Part shown: piece after piece, positions 46,721-57,250 of the stretch
Position numbering within the stretch: the first letter of the stretch is position 1
Layout: each line of letters opens with the position of its first letter
Notes under the pieces: generated by a model
What the model was told of the DNA's origin: nothing
What the model saw: the letters and a program-made list of their open reading frames with translations, nothing else
Database searches by the model: none
Program-made: the position numbers and the translations under genes
NCBI GenBank assembly: GCA_001936135.1
Contig: CP012820.1
Coordinates: 1,736,001 to 1,800,000 of the forward strand
Direction of reading: 5' to 3'
Source of the DNA: Saccharomycopsis fibuligera x Saccharomycopsis cf. fibuligera
Taxonomy: Eukaryota; Ascomycota; Saccharomycetes; Ascoideales; Saccharomycopsidaceae
Length of the DNA stretch: 64,000 nt

Positions 46721-47674
46721 ACTTTGTTAATTTTGCCCAGCCGGGATGTGCTGAAATTGTGCTAACTGTATTATTGTATGTACACTGCGGGTGCTAAAAA
46801 GAGGAAGAATGCGAGATTGTTTTGTTGCGGCTTAGTCACAGGGGTCAAAATAAAAAGCAATACACTGGTAAAAAGATGTTAAGGACCAGATTCGAAGCAG
46901 CAGCAGTGATACCAGCGGGCCCATATATAAAGAAAGCGGACAGCCAGGAAGTTGTATCAGGGTGTTTCTAGCTTTTGCTGACGGCAGAAACCAGCCTTCA
47001 ACTGGATGGTGATTTGCGAGACCTGGTTATTCCTTGTTCCGCCTATTACATTCACTGCAGCCGCGTGCACGATGCACCCATAAATAGCAGTCACCTGACA
47101 TATCACGTTGTGCAGAAACGCGAGTTTCAGCGGGGTAGAAACTCACTTGTTTTTTCTGTTATGATATTCATTTCGCGCTGCTAATCAACATTGCAAATAG
47201 CGATAGTGATTGGGATTGTGTCAGATGGCTAATATGCGGGGCAAGATGCCCCAGAAAACAAAAGAGGCAATATACAAATATCCGGCGACATGAAGTTATG
47301 GGGATGGTATCGATAAGGATGCCGCAAACCTGGCTAGTGGCTAGCGGCTAGTGGCGATGGTAAATGCTGTTTATTGTGCGCTAAGCACCAAACGTGGCGC
47401 TAATGCACCCGCCGCAATATACGAGGTTGAGATCAAGACCATTCCAGAGGTATATTTTCTTCTTTGTAAGTGTTTAGTCAGCGATCGGACGGTGCCGCGG
47501 AACCGCAACAGGGACAACAGATAAGGCCCGCCGTTTTGCATCATGAAAGAAAACTTTTGGAGACCTCCACATTTTATGGGAACAAGCCAGGTTGCGGAGC
47601 AAATCAACACTTTGCTGTCTCTCTTGCCCCTTCAACGATGGAGGCCACAATGGCTCAGATAAAATCAGTATAGC
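46721..47674. promoter_or_regulatory. Divergent promoter region
   Basis: A 954-base spacer between the zinc-cluster gene and the MOCOS-like gene. A TATATA element near 46924 is about 200 bases upstream of the zinc-cluster start. A small upstream frame lies at 47638-47673. Confidence 0.55.
47638..47673 (+). other. uORF abutting the MOCOS-like start
   Basis: An 11-codon frame (MEATMAQIKSV, stop TAG at 47671-47673). Only one base separates its stop from the ATG at 47675 (TAGCATG), an arrangement suited to termination-reinitiation if it lies on the transcript. Confidence 0.5.
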
Positions 47675-50110
47675 ATGTCTGGTAGCCAAAATCACTACTA
47701 CACTCGGCCCTTGCAAGAAATACGGGACCGCGAGTACCCACAGTTGCAAAATCACTGCTATTTGGACCATGCTGGCACAACGGTCTACTCCAAATCACTT
47801 ATCGATACATTAAGCGCTACGCTACTCTCCAACGTCTACGCCAACCCACACTCCCAGTCTCTTGCTTCACAAAAAACCGAGTCTCTTATCAACGAGACCA
47901 GGTTGAAAGTATTGAATCTCTTCCACTGCAATCCGCTAAAGTACGGGGTTATCTTTAGCGCCAACGCCACACATGCTATAAAAATTCTCGTTCAAGATGG
48001 ATTAGCTACATATTCAGACAACTTCAACTATATCTATCTGGACAACTCGCACACTTCGGCGCTAGGTGTAAGGCAGTACTCAAACTGCGTCAGGATGTTC
48101 TCACCTTCTCCAAGGGCCTTGGAAGCCGCAGTACTTGAAGCGCTATCTGAGAATGATAGATCTCCAACATTGCTCTCATGGAGTTGTCAGTCAAATTTTA
48201 ACGGCGAGAGAATTAAATCAGCAGAACTACTACGCACCGCGAGCCATTTAAAAAACACGTTCCCCGCCAGTGAAATATTCACTCTACTCGACATATCGTC
48301 GTTGTCAACAACATCGCCTCCTAATTTGCAACATGTACCAATAGAAGATGCTCCGGATTTTATGGTGTGTTCTTTCTACAAAATGTTCGGAATGCCTGAT
48401 CTTGGGGGGCTTATCTTTAAAATCGGCTCTGCAAGCCAAGTATTCTCCAACAAAAAGTACTTTGGGGGAGGCACTGTTGATGCTTTGACTCCATCGCCCG
48501 GGTTTGTGAAAAGATCATCGGCAATCACCACTATGCTTGAAGACGGAACATTACCATTACACTCAATTATGATGCTAAAGGATGCACTAAAAAGCCACGA
48601 AGATATATATGGTTCTTTTGAAAACATTAGCCGTCACGTTACAGACTTGTCTGTATACGGGCTAAATAAGCTTACTCTGTTGCGGCATAAATATACCAAC
48701 CAGCCTATGGTTGAAATTTTTGGTAATCTTTCAAATTATGGAGACTCAACACTACAGGGTCCTATAATCACGTTTGCTTTGAAATCTCCCACTGGAAAAA
48801 GAATCGGGTATTATCATTTTGAAAGATCCATTTCTTTGAAGAATATTGCTTTAAGAACCGGCACTCTATGCAATATTGGCGGATTCATAAAGTGGACTAA
48901 TGATCTAACTGAAGAAGACATAGTCAAAAATTACTATCAGCACGGTCACAAATGTGGTGATGCCAATGACTTAATTGATGGGAAAATAACCGGAGCAATA
49001 AGAATCAGTTTTGGGGCAATGAGTAGTAAAGATGATGTGGACAAGTTAATGGAAAGTATCGTTGAGTATTTTCAAGATACGTTGAATGAGAACGCTTTGA
49101 TAAGCGCAATACCTAAAAAGGTTAAAATAAAATCATTGTACATATACCCAATTAAATCTTGTCATTTTTATGAAATTCCTGAAGGTACAGAGTGGCAGAT
49201 AAATGAAAAAGGGTTACAGTACGATCGCCAGTTTTGTTTGCTTGATATTGAGAGTAAATCCCCATTGAGATTGAAGAACTGTACTAGGATGGTAGATGTG
49301 AAACCTTACATTGATTTGGCCCGAAAAGCAATGGTGCTAGTCGACGATAAACATCATAGCAAGATATTCATCCCTTTAGATTTATCTTCTTTGAAGTCAA
49401 GATTCAGCACAACGGCAGTGAAGCGAGACAATATTGTATATGAATGCATTGCGGATCAAAGGGTAGTGGACTATTTTATAGGCGTTGTTGGAAAACCTTG
49501 CTATTTAGCATATTGTCAAGAAAGCAAGGATAAGGTGGCGACTTTGCAAAATAAAAGTCCCTTTTTGCTTATTAGTCAGCCCAGTGTAAATTCTATTATA
49601 GAATCAAATAAGCAAAAACTGGCCACAAAAAAAGCATTAAACGTAGCGCATTTGTTTAGGGCCAACATTTTGGTTGACGATACTGATGGTCAAAGACAAG
49701 CGTTTGGTGAAGATTTCTGGAGGTACATGAAGTTAGTAAAAGCAGCTAATGCTAGTCAAAAGGAAGGACAGCCATCAAATGAGGAGAAGTCTATTCATTA
49801 TTCCAGCAAAAAGACATTAGTATTTGACAATTACCAAAAATGTGAACGATGCCATATGATTACTATCAACCAAGATACCGGTGAACGAGACGTTTCAGTA
49901 TTCATGCACTTGAATAAAGAGCGCAAAAAAAACGGGATCATTTACTTTGGGCAACACTTGAAATTATTAGATAGTAGTGAAGCACAGCCAAACAAAAGTG
50001 ATGCGCAAAATGGAGACAGTTCTGACCAAAAACAAGTTTTTTGGGATCATGACCTGTTAGCAACAGAAGGTTATATCAAGGTCAATGATTTTCTTGAAGT
50101 TAGTTATTAA
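47675..50110 (+). CDS. Molybdenum cofactor sulfurase homologue (MOCOS/HxB/ABA3 type)
   Basis: Complete 811-residue, two-domain protein. Residues 1-470 form a NifS-like cysteine desulfurase: YLDHAGTT (29-36), ANPHSQS (56-62), NSHTSALG (124-131), SFYKMFG (233-239) with Lys236 as the expected PLP Schiff-base lysine, FGGGTVDA (263-270), LEDGTLPLHS (288-297). RTGTLCNIGG (394-403) has Cys399 at the place of the sulfur-carrying cysteine (Cys430 of ABA3); the neighbouring first Cys of the usual CFC is replaced by Thr. HKCGDANDLIDGKITGAIRI (425-444) closes the domain. Residues about 482-811 are MOSC_N plus MOSC (IKSLYIYPIKSC, YQKCERCHMITINQDTGERD). The family adds the terminal sulfur to the Mo cofactor of xanthine dehydrogenase and aldehyde oxidase. 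All key residues are present, so it should be active; what it serves in a yeast that may lack Mo enzymes is open. Confidence 0.93.
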   Translation: MSGSQNHYYTRPLQEIRDREYPQLQNHCYLDHAGTTVYSKSLIDTLSATLLSNVYANPHSQSLASQKTESLINETRLKVLNLFHCNPLKYGVIFSANATHAIKILVQDGLATYSDNFNYIYLDNSHTSALGVRQYSNCVRMFSPSPRALEAAVLEALSENDRSPTLLSWSCQSNFNGERIKSAELLRTASHLKNTFPASEIFTLLDISSLSTTSPPNLQHVPIEDAPDFMVCSFYKMFGMPDLGGLIFKIGSASQVFSNKKYFGGGTVDALTPSPGFVKRSSAITTMLEDGTLPLHSIMMLKDALKSHEDIYGSFENISRHVTDLSVYGLNKLTLLRHKYTNQPMVEIFGNLSNYGDSTLQGPIITFALKSPTGKRIGYYHFERSISLKNIALRTGTLCNIGGFIKWTNDLTEEDIVKNYYQHGHKCGDANDLIDGKITGAIRISFGAMSSKDDVDKLMESIVEYFQDTLNENALISAIPKKVKIKSLYIYPIKSCHFYEIPEGTEWQINEKGLQYDRQFCLLDIESKSPLRLKNCTRMVDVKPYIDLARKAMVLVDDKHHSKIFIPLDLSSLKSRFSTTAVKRDNIVYECIADQRVVDYFIGVVGKPCYLAYCQESKDKVATLQNKSPFLLISQPSVNSIIESNKQKLATKKALNVAHLFRANILVDDTDGQRQAFGEDFWRYMKLVKAANASQKEGQPSNEEKSIHYSSKKTLVFDNYQKCERCHMITINQDTGERDVSVFMHLNKERKKNGIIYFGQHLKLLDSSEAQPNKSDAQNGDSSDQKQVFWDHDLLATEGYIKVNDFLEVSY

Positions 50111-50719
50111 CACATTCAGTGCTTTACTGTGCCAGTTTTTCTGCAACCTGTTTGTGTCTAGTACGAAGTTCGCAGTATACTTATACACTGATAATAACAG
50201 AAAAAAAAAGCTGACAAGCCCGATTTTTATATTTTTCTAATCGTTTTTTTTTTTTTTTTTTTTGTCTTGATAGCAAAAAAATAACTGTTTTATATGACCC
50301 ATTGGTTTGCAAGATATGCAGCACAATAGGCCGTAACTTAGAGCGAAAGAGGATATGGGGATAATGGAGAGGATTTTGTAAAGTGGTAACAAAAAGAAGG
50401 AAAGAAAAAAAGGAACAAACAGCCAAAACAGCGCACAAACAAAAATCAAAGGAACTATAGTATAATATAATAATCATAGGAACATGGAAGAATGAAACAT
50501 GAACAAAGAATAAAAAATATGGTCAAATAGCGAGGGATGTAGAAAGGAAAAAAAGCATTAGTAAGAAACATGCGTGAATTAGAACCAAATTCTAACTGAA
50601 AAGATCAGTTTTATGAAAAGCAAATTGCAACAATAAAGAGGAAGCAAAATAAAATAGCAAAGAACCGAAGGAAATTCATTAATCCGGCTTATTATTAGTA
50701 CTCGATAAAAAAAATAATC
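50111..50719. other. Convergent intergenic region
   Basis: A/T-rich, with a T20 run at 50244-50263 and A-rich sequence to the next stop codon. No gene seen. Confidence 0.65.
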
Positions 50720-51901
50720 TTATTTTTCATCGTAATGATGATTCACCCAATGTCTAAAATAACCAATGTACGACAAAAACCCGCCCTCTGCAGACTCATT
50801 TTTAACCCGAATAAATTTATGACAGTGACCGCACCGAGCACCATACTTGAGCATCCTTTTAATTTTCTTTTTTTTATGCTTTGTTGGACTGGGTGTGCTT
50901 CTTGGCGAAGCTAATGAGGACGAAGTGGAAGTCAGATTAGAGCATCTTCTCCCATGCATTGACAGGTTTGTGACAGTCGTTAAAGAAGAACAGCCAGCAC
51001 TAATAGCGCCAGTACTTGCACCACTGGCGGTTGATTGTTTTCTCAGATGTTTTGTCCCAAATGAAAAATAATCTTCTTCGCTTTCATTGATGTTTCTATA
51101 AAAGCTTGATGATGGTGTATCACTGTCATACTCTCTAGCTCTTGTATTTTCTGAATCATGATACTTGTTATAGTTGGCGTAGATGCTTTTCCTACTAATG
51201 CTATAATACCCAAAATCATATGGCTTTTTGATATCCTTCCCATCGATATTAGGGAGCCCCAATTTTGCGAAATAGCGTGTTACGTATGTCACGCTAGGGA
51301 AATTCTTAGATTGCAAATCGTAATTTGGGTCTGATCTGGAAAGCTTATGGGCCGGGATAGCAAGACGAGGTTGGTTTCCAGAGAAGAAGACATAGTTCTC
51401 GTCACCAATGCCCAATGGATCGTTATTGTTGTCAGTATCTTCGTCACTAGTATACAAGAGGTCCATCAAAATGGATTTCTTGGATTTGCGGGACTTGCGT
51501 ATCTTGAAGTGGTCATCATCGGACATGTAGCAAAGGCTGCCGCAACCGTTACTTGTGACGTTAATGTCTGTGTTTATCGAGGTTGAGGATCTAATGCCCC
51601 CCAGACTGTTATAACAGAATTGGGCAAGAGGAATGCTGTCGCCTATATTACCGTTGTTTATGCTGGTATTATTATTAGCTGTATTATTATATTTTGTTTT
51701 GAGGAAGGCTGTTGGTGGCATTAAAGGGATTGTCAGTGTTGAGGTTGACACTGACGATGGAAAGCTTTGATGTCTTGAATACACATTATTGCTGACGTTT
51801 GAACTTGTTTGGCAACTACTTGTGTTGCTGTTATGTGGGGACGCGCAGCTATAGACGTATGAGTCGGATGTATACTGACCAAATCTTGGGAAGGATATCA
51901 T
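50720..51901 (-). CDS. S/N-rich protein with C-terminal Cys/His module
   Basis: 393 residues from the first in-frame ATG (51901, MISFPRFGQYTSD). The frame stays open upstream to a GTG at 52093, but that part translates a TATAG repeat (52018-52038) into Tyr/Leu-rich sequence and is better read as 5' leader. Most of the protein is disordered and S/T/N-rich, with a middle block (about 140-250) that looks more conserved: RKSRKSKKSILMDLLYTSDE, then RLAIPAHKLSRSDPNYDLQS and VTYVTRYFAKLGLPNIDGKD. After a basic run (KHKKKKIKRMLKYG) the C-terminus has CGHCHKFI and ends FRHWVNHHYDEK, a possible small zinc-binding motif with C-X2-C-X-H and later His residues. I do not recognise a family. It is convergent with the MOCOS-like gene. 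Confidence 0.75.
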   Translation of the reverse strand: MISFPRFGQYTSDSYVYSCASPHNSNTSSCQTSSNVSNNVYSRHQSFPSSVSTSTLTIPLMPPTAFLKTKYNNTANNNTSINNGNIGDSIPLAQFCYNSLGGIRSSTSINTDINVTSNGCGSLCYMSDDDHFKIRKSRKSKKSILMDLLYTSDEDTDNNNDPLGIGDENYVFFSGNQPRLAIPAHKLSRSDPNYDLQSKNFPSVTYVTRYFAKLGLPNIDGKDIKKPYDFGYYSISRKSIYANYNKYHDSENTRAREYDSDTPSSSFYRNINESEEDYFSFGTKHLRKQSTASGASTGAISAGCSSLTTVTNLSMHGRRCSNLTSTSSSLASPRSTPSPTKHKKKKIKRMLKYGARCGHCHKFIRVKNESAEGGFLSYIGYFRHWVNHHYDEK

Positions 51902-52017
51902 TATGTCGTGTGTTATGTGATACGAAGGTGCTGAAGTGTGAAATAGAAGAGAAGAAAAGAATTTTCTCAAAGCAAATGTAATAATGGAACACTGAATATA
52001 ATAATATAGAACTGCGT

Positions 52018-52038
52018 AGTATAGTATAGTATAGTATA
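52018..52038. repeat. TATAG pentanucleotide repeat
   Basis: Four copies of AGTAT in the leader of the minus-strand gene that starts at 51901. Confidence 0.85.
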
Positions 52039-54384
52039 AGTACGGTATAATGAAGATGCAAAAGAGGAAGCAGAGCGTAGTTGAGGCAACCACCAGGCCC
52101 AGATAGAAATGGTCTAGTTTATATAATTACAGTGGGTGCGGAGCTACATTAAACATGAATATAGAAACATTAACCCTGTTACTGTCCAGTAAAAATCAAA
52201 ACAAATAACAGTGACTTGTACAACTTGCAAATATGATAGCAGACTTATGTGCCTGTGGTCTTTCGATAGTCGAGACCGTAGCCCTGACTCAGTGACAAGT
52301 GGCGCTGGCACTGCATTGGCCAACCAACGGGTTAGCGAGCCAGGGAGCTGATATGCGCTTTATAAATTTTTATTTGCTAACCAAAACAGTTGTTTTGGGG
52401 GAAGTCAAGTTATTAAATTAGACAATTCGGGGCAAAGTCAAAGGCGAGACAAGCATATAAACAGATCAAAATGTGAAAACCAGCGAAAATGACATAGAAT
52501 CACATTAGTTCTTGCGCAGATCATTATCTCATAGCAAAAGCCAAGTTAGGTCAAGTCAAAAAGAAACAAGTAAAAAAAACGACGGAAAGCATTGTTAGTC
52601 CAAGTCAAAGGGAAAGGCAATTGCAAACTTTTTCGTGCTCTTTTCCCCGATAAGTTAATTTATTCTTAAACATTCTGGGCAACAGACAAGGGTACCCAAC
52701 ACTGCAATTGGTTCGCAGTGTCAAACTCTTTCAGTTTGAGTATGCGTAAAGTGCCCTATGCGGCACCGCATGACATGTAACGTTGCTACAGCTGTGGCAC
52801 TATCGTGAAAGAGCTGCCCATGAATAAGTATCTTGCAAACAAACCAGTGTTGATGCGTGCTTTACAACGTGCGGAGGAAAGTAATAGCATAACACTTTAT
52901 GTTTAACTCTTTGCGCCTGTAGCGATTAGATACTCTCGTACGCTACAGCTACTTCAGAATATAGCGATCTACCCTGGTCGAGCTGATTAGGAAAAAGAGC
53001 AACCAATTCAAGATAATAAGGGCTCAGTCAATATAATCTCTCTGAACGCGAAACAATTCGATTCTCCCTCTCCTTCCAATATATTTTTGCGGTAGTCAGG
53101 AGTTAGATTTTTTTGAATCGCGATCCAAACAATTGCTGCTGTTTCGCCGGTAATATTCAAAATGATAAGCGTAAACGGTACACTCGGTTCGCGGGGGTGT
53201 TAAGATAATGCCCATCATGCACATATCTCGCCGAGTTCAGCGTGCAGTCTTTGCAACTTTCGAGTAAATGATAATGATACTCAAAGATCAAAGGTCAGGT
53301 GCAATCAGACGTGTACAAAGCAGAAAGGCTGACTCATATATAGCCGCACAAACATACACACACACCGACACATTGATTATAGTACAAATTTGACTCAGTC
53401 CACATACCACTTCATGCAAATTATAATCAACGGCCTTCCTTTAAGTATTTCTTACACCGATAGAAAATCACAAGTTGAAAATACGCCCTGACCCAATAGG
53501 AGCATTGCTACGTCCATTAAATATTAAAAACAATAAACATATAATACTTAGTTCATGTTCCACACAGCATTCTGTGCGAACGGGCATACAGCCATAGATT
53601 GGCACATCTCTGCCTTCTTTCCAACTTGATGACTATAGAGAGTCGATTAAGAAGAAGCATGTGGCTCTATAGGAAATTCGTAAAGATTGTAAATCGACAC
53701 CAGCCACTGGACGCTAGAAATACTGCTGTGATTGCACCGCCACATCTAGAGGGGGCGCACTTATAGCTACATGCAGGTTTACTCCGGCCAGCCAGCAAAT
53801 GCTTGTCCGGAAAATGTATCGCAAAGCTGGAGACTCTCTCCATAGTAGAGTTGTTGGATAGGAAACTAAGATTTTCCTTCTTTGTGTAGTATTGTCCGGC
53901 TTTACAGAAAATGCACTTGTTTAAACAAGTTTGAAAGGCTGACACACTATTTAAGTGTAGTTGTCTAGTAATTCTAAGTTCAAACAAGGAACTACACCAG
54001 CTTGTGTGTGTTATTTATAACTCGAAACATAAAGGATTCGTTGTTTGGTAAATACCTATATTTAATTGTCTTCCATGGAAGATTGTCCAGCAAGGATACA
54101 GACATAGTAACTTAGTGGCAGTTCCAATACAAAGAAAAAATTGTACCAAAACTAGGGCAAACAAAAAGCTGATCCTTTAAGGAAAAAACAAAACCTTGGC
54201 TTGCTTCCAATTCAAGAGTGCGGCGAAACTTGGTTGATGTAATAGACCCAGCAGGCCGGGATTTGGTTTTGTCTTTGAGTTTGAGAAAACACATTGATCG
54301 GACAACGGAGTTTTGGGCCCTTGGGCTTGTTTTCCAAGTTGCTCAGGCATACATATGTACATATTGGACAAATAGCTGAAAGGT

Positions 54385-54386
<2 letters not shown>

Positions 54387-54424
<38 letters not shown>
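54387..54424. repeat. Poly(T) tract, 38 bases
   Basis: The longest uninterrupted homopolymer I found in the window. Confidence 0.95.
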
Positions 54425-54425
<1 letters not shown>

Positions 54426-55333
54426 TCAAATAAGTAGTAATTACCTGTAACTGAATGTGTTTCTTATCGCATACGTGTCCAGCGCTCAACTTTGGCTGTA
54501 ATTGTAGATACAAACTTGCAAATAACAACAAGATGATTGTAGGCAAACATGTTTCGAAGGCAGATCATGTGCTGAGCGTTCCATAACTGCGGAATTTTGA
54601 CGTACATTGCACGCAGCTCCTCGGGAATTTCTCTATATGCATATACTTTTACCCGGATGAAAGATACCATTTTGAACTATGGTTTTGTTTTGTAATTTCC
54701 TATTTTGGGAAGTAGAAACCTTATCGAACAGGGCTTTGAATACCTTCCCCATGCAGCATCATGCTGACATGAACATGCAAGTCGTGCGTGTGACAAACAG
54801 CGCGACATGTAGAGAACATTGAGTAGCTTTAGACGAGCAGCAAAAGTCAGCACTAACAACCGAAATTGCACAGAGAATATATTTGAGTTTACGTAATGTG
54901 TGGATAATGAATTTCTAAAAAATTAAGGCTGGAAATCTTAAATGAGGTAATTTTATTTTTTTTGTATTTGCTATAGAGTATGCTTTCTCAATTGCTTTTG
55001 GAGCTGTAAGCAAATAGAAATTTCAGATGGTGCTATAGTGGAAGCATTCATGTCGGAAGTATTCATGATACAAAAATATTTTAATGAAATGGAAGAAACT
55101 AGGAAATCAAAAAGTAAAAGAATAAATTATGTGAAATAGAGAAACTCGGAAAGTAGAACATGCAAGCCAAAATCAAATAAACTAAGCCGTAAAATAAATT
55201 AAAAACAAAAACCAATCATAATTATGAAAAATAAAAAAAAAAAAAAAGAGAAAAAAACATACAAAGGTTAGCATCGTACACGAATTCTAGAAGTCAAATA
55301 ACATAGCATCAGATTTCCGTAGAGAAGGCTGAA

Positions 55334-57250
55334 TTAATAGTAGGCCTTATTCAAAGTTCTCATTAAAGCTACTCTAGCGTCGCATGGCTCGATAGCTTCT
55401 TCTGAGGTATCGGCATCAAAACTATCATTATAGTTATCATCATGCTGATTGATATGATAATGCATTTTGCCTTTTGGAAGTGTATTGTTAGTGATTGTCA
55501 TCATTGAAGTATTTTGCTCCGAGCTTAAAATACGTTGTAGCAATGCCTCGTCATCGTTATCGGATTCAATCGTCTCATCGGTACCAATGTGATTGCCCAT
55601 AAAGTAGCGATTAGCAAAGTTCTCTTGGTCGATAAAGGCAGGGAGTGGCTCTTCTGGAAGATGCTCAAGACGCCCAGTAGAGAATATAAGTTCATTAATC
55701 TGCTTTTCTTCTTCCCTATCAATGAACGGTGAAGAGTTTAAAGCACTCGTGTGTGTTCTTGAAGATTTCAAGCTCATTTGTTTTTGTTGTTCGTTGTGTG
55801 TTTCTTCGCTGAATATATTTTCTATTGACCGACGTTGAGGCAAAGCAGAAGAAACTATGTTTTTGGTGTCAATTCCAGATTGACTGGCTGGAGATAAAGA
55901 ATCAGATCTAGTTACAAAACTTGATTCTTGAGACTCACCGCTATTGAGTGCAAGCACAGCACGACCACTTGAGTCAATGGTTAAACCAACCTTTTTACTG
56001 TGAAGAGGACGGCTGCTAGTGAAGTTTTTTCTCCAACCCGAGTTTGCCGAATTCCCTCTAGCTGGAGAACTTTTTGTCATTCTGCGATTAACGGCATTGA
56101 AAATTGTATCATCATCTTCGTCACTAGAGGAGAATTCAAGATTTGATATCGAAACTGGAGGCAACAATGGTTTTCTTGCTTGCTTTGGTCTAGAATTGGA
56201 AGAAACTCTTTGTTTTTTGGAATCTCTGAAGTCCTCATAGTCGGTACTTTCATCACTATCATCATAGTAAAAGTCAACTGGTTCAGATGGTACCTCTGGC
56301 TTCATCACCATAGGTCTAACTGCTAATTTTACCAAATCATTACCGTTATTATTGTAGTAGTGTGAGCTATCGCTGACAGTTCTATTTGTAGATGCGGATC
56401 CAGGTGTGGAATGTAAATAATAGCCATGATAGAGTGGTGACGATTGGATTATTGATGAAAAGTTGAAAGAATTATTCATTGGCTTCTCAGCTGCAGTCTG
56501 TATATCGAATGAGTCCACAAGTTTATTGTTGGCTATTGGAGAAGAGAAAAAATCATGATGCAAAGGAACATCTTCTCTAGCCGATGCAAAGACAGGGGAT
56601 GAAAGTAAAGTATTTGGATCAACAAGGAAGCTGTTGTTATTATTATCAGCTCTTTGACAGTGTAGTTCATTTCTCTGTTGCTGAAGAATTTCGGATTTGG
56701 GGTTGAATACAGTATGCCTTTTGAGAGCAGGGGAGCTATTCAATGTATATTGGTGATAGTTATGATTAACATCAAGACGATTCTCAAACCTATTTCTTGT
56801 TTTCGATCTTGGGGTTTTGAAGTGGCTTTTCTTTGGAAGTAAACTTTCGAACGAAGCTTCAATATGAGACAGATCTTTAGTCTCGAATTCCTCCTTAACA
56901 GCGAATAACTTTCTGGTTACAGGGGTTAACTGTCTCTTCGAAAAAGAGAACGCCAGACCAGTCTTAGGTGTTGGAGCTATGTTATTGTTGAATATCTTTT
57001 TGGCTTTAGCGCTAGATGATGGAGAAACTTTCATCACTGGAGAACAATAGTTAGGGGCTCCGGCTTTTAAGACGGCGGCAGAACTCAAAGATGCTGGACT
57101 TCTTGCTGGATTTGAGCTGACAGATTGGCGTCCACGACGGCGTTTCTTAATAGGAGACTCTTGAGAAGTCAAAACATCAGTTGCCTTTATATATTGTGGC
57201 TTGACATTGAAACGAGTTGATGGAGATAACTCTTGTGATACAAAAGACAT
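55334..57250 (-). CDS. Disordered protein rich in S/T-P (CDK-type) sites
   Basis: Complete 638-residue protein, almost entirely low-complexity (S/N/D-rich), no folded domain recognised. The N-terminal half carries many S/T-P sites, several in full CDK context: ESPIKKRRRGR (residues 31-41, which also makes a good nuclear localisation signal), TPKTG (94), TPVTRK (110), FKTPRSK (about 145). TPVTRKLF includes RKLF (113-116), an RxL-type cyclin-docking motif. Acidic Ser clusters (SDEDDDT, YDDSDESTDYED) resemble CK2 sites. The end, EPCDARVALMRTLNKAYY, looks helical and may be conserved. These motifs suggest a nuclear, cell-cycle-phosphorylated protein; three ACGCGT boxes about 1 kb upstream (58258-58302) fit G1/S expression. 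I looked for the GTB motif of Whi5/Nrm1 and did not find it. No symbol can be given. Confidence 0.78.
   Translation of the reverse strand: MSFVSQELSPSTRFNVKPQYIKATDVLTSQESPIKKRRRGRQSVSSNPARSPASLSSAAVLKAGAPNYCSPVMKVSPSSSAKAKKIFNNNIAPTPKTGLAFSFSKRQLTPVTRKLFAVKEEFETKDLSHIEASFESLLPKKSHFKTPRSKTRNRFENRLDVNHNYHQYTLNSSPALKRHTVFNPKSEILQQQRNELHCQRADNNNNSFLVDPNTLLSSPVFASAREDVPLHHDFFSSPIANNKLVDSFDIQTAAEKPMNNSFNFSSIIQSSPLYHGYYLHSTPGSASTNRTVSDSSHYYNNNGNDLVKLAVRPMVMKPEVPSEPVDFYYDDSDESTDYEDFRDSKKQRVSSNSRPKQARKPLLPPVSISNLEFSSSDEDDDTIFNAVNRRMTKSSPARGNSANSGWRKNFTSSRPLHSKKVGLTIDSSGRAVLALNSGESQESSFVTRSDSLSPASQSGIDTKNIVSSALPQRRSIENIFSEETHNEQQKQMSLKSSRTHTSALNSSPFIDREEEKQINELIFSTGRLEHLPEEPLPAFIDQENFANRYFMGNHIGTDETIESDNDDEALLQRILSSEQNTSMMTITNNTLPKGKMHYHINQHDDNYNDSFDADTSEEAIEPCDARVALMRTLNKAYY

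Larger units (their letters stand above)
51902..55333. other. 3.4 kb gene-poor region
   Basis: Starts with the presumed leader of the minus-strand gene, including a TATAG pentanucleotide array at 52018-52038, then A/T-rich sequence with a T38 run at 54387-54424. The largest frame (53667-53987, minus) has no recognisable feature. No supported gene. Confidence 0.5.

Noticed and set aside
51902-52093. N-terminal hydrophobic extension of the minus-strand gene ending at 50720
   Set aside because: It starts with GTG and translates a TATAG repeat into Tyr/Leu-rich sequence that mimics a membrane segment; the first ATG is at 51901.
53667-53987. 106-codon minus-strand frame
   Set aside because: No recognisable feature and no upstream promoter-like signal that sets it apart.
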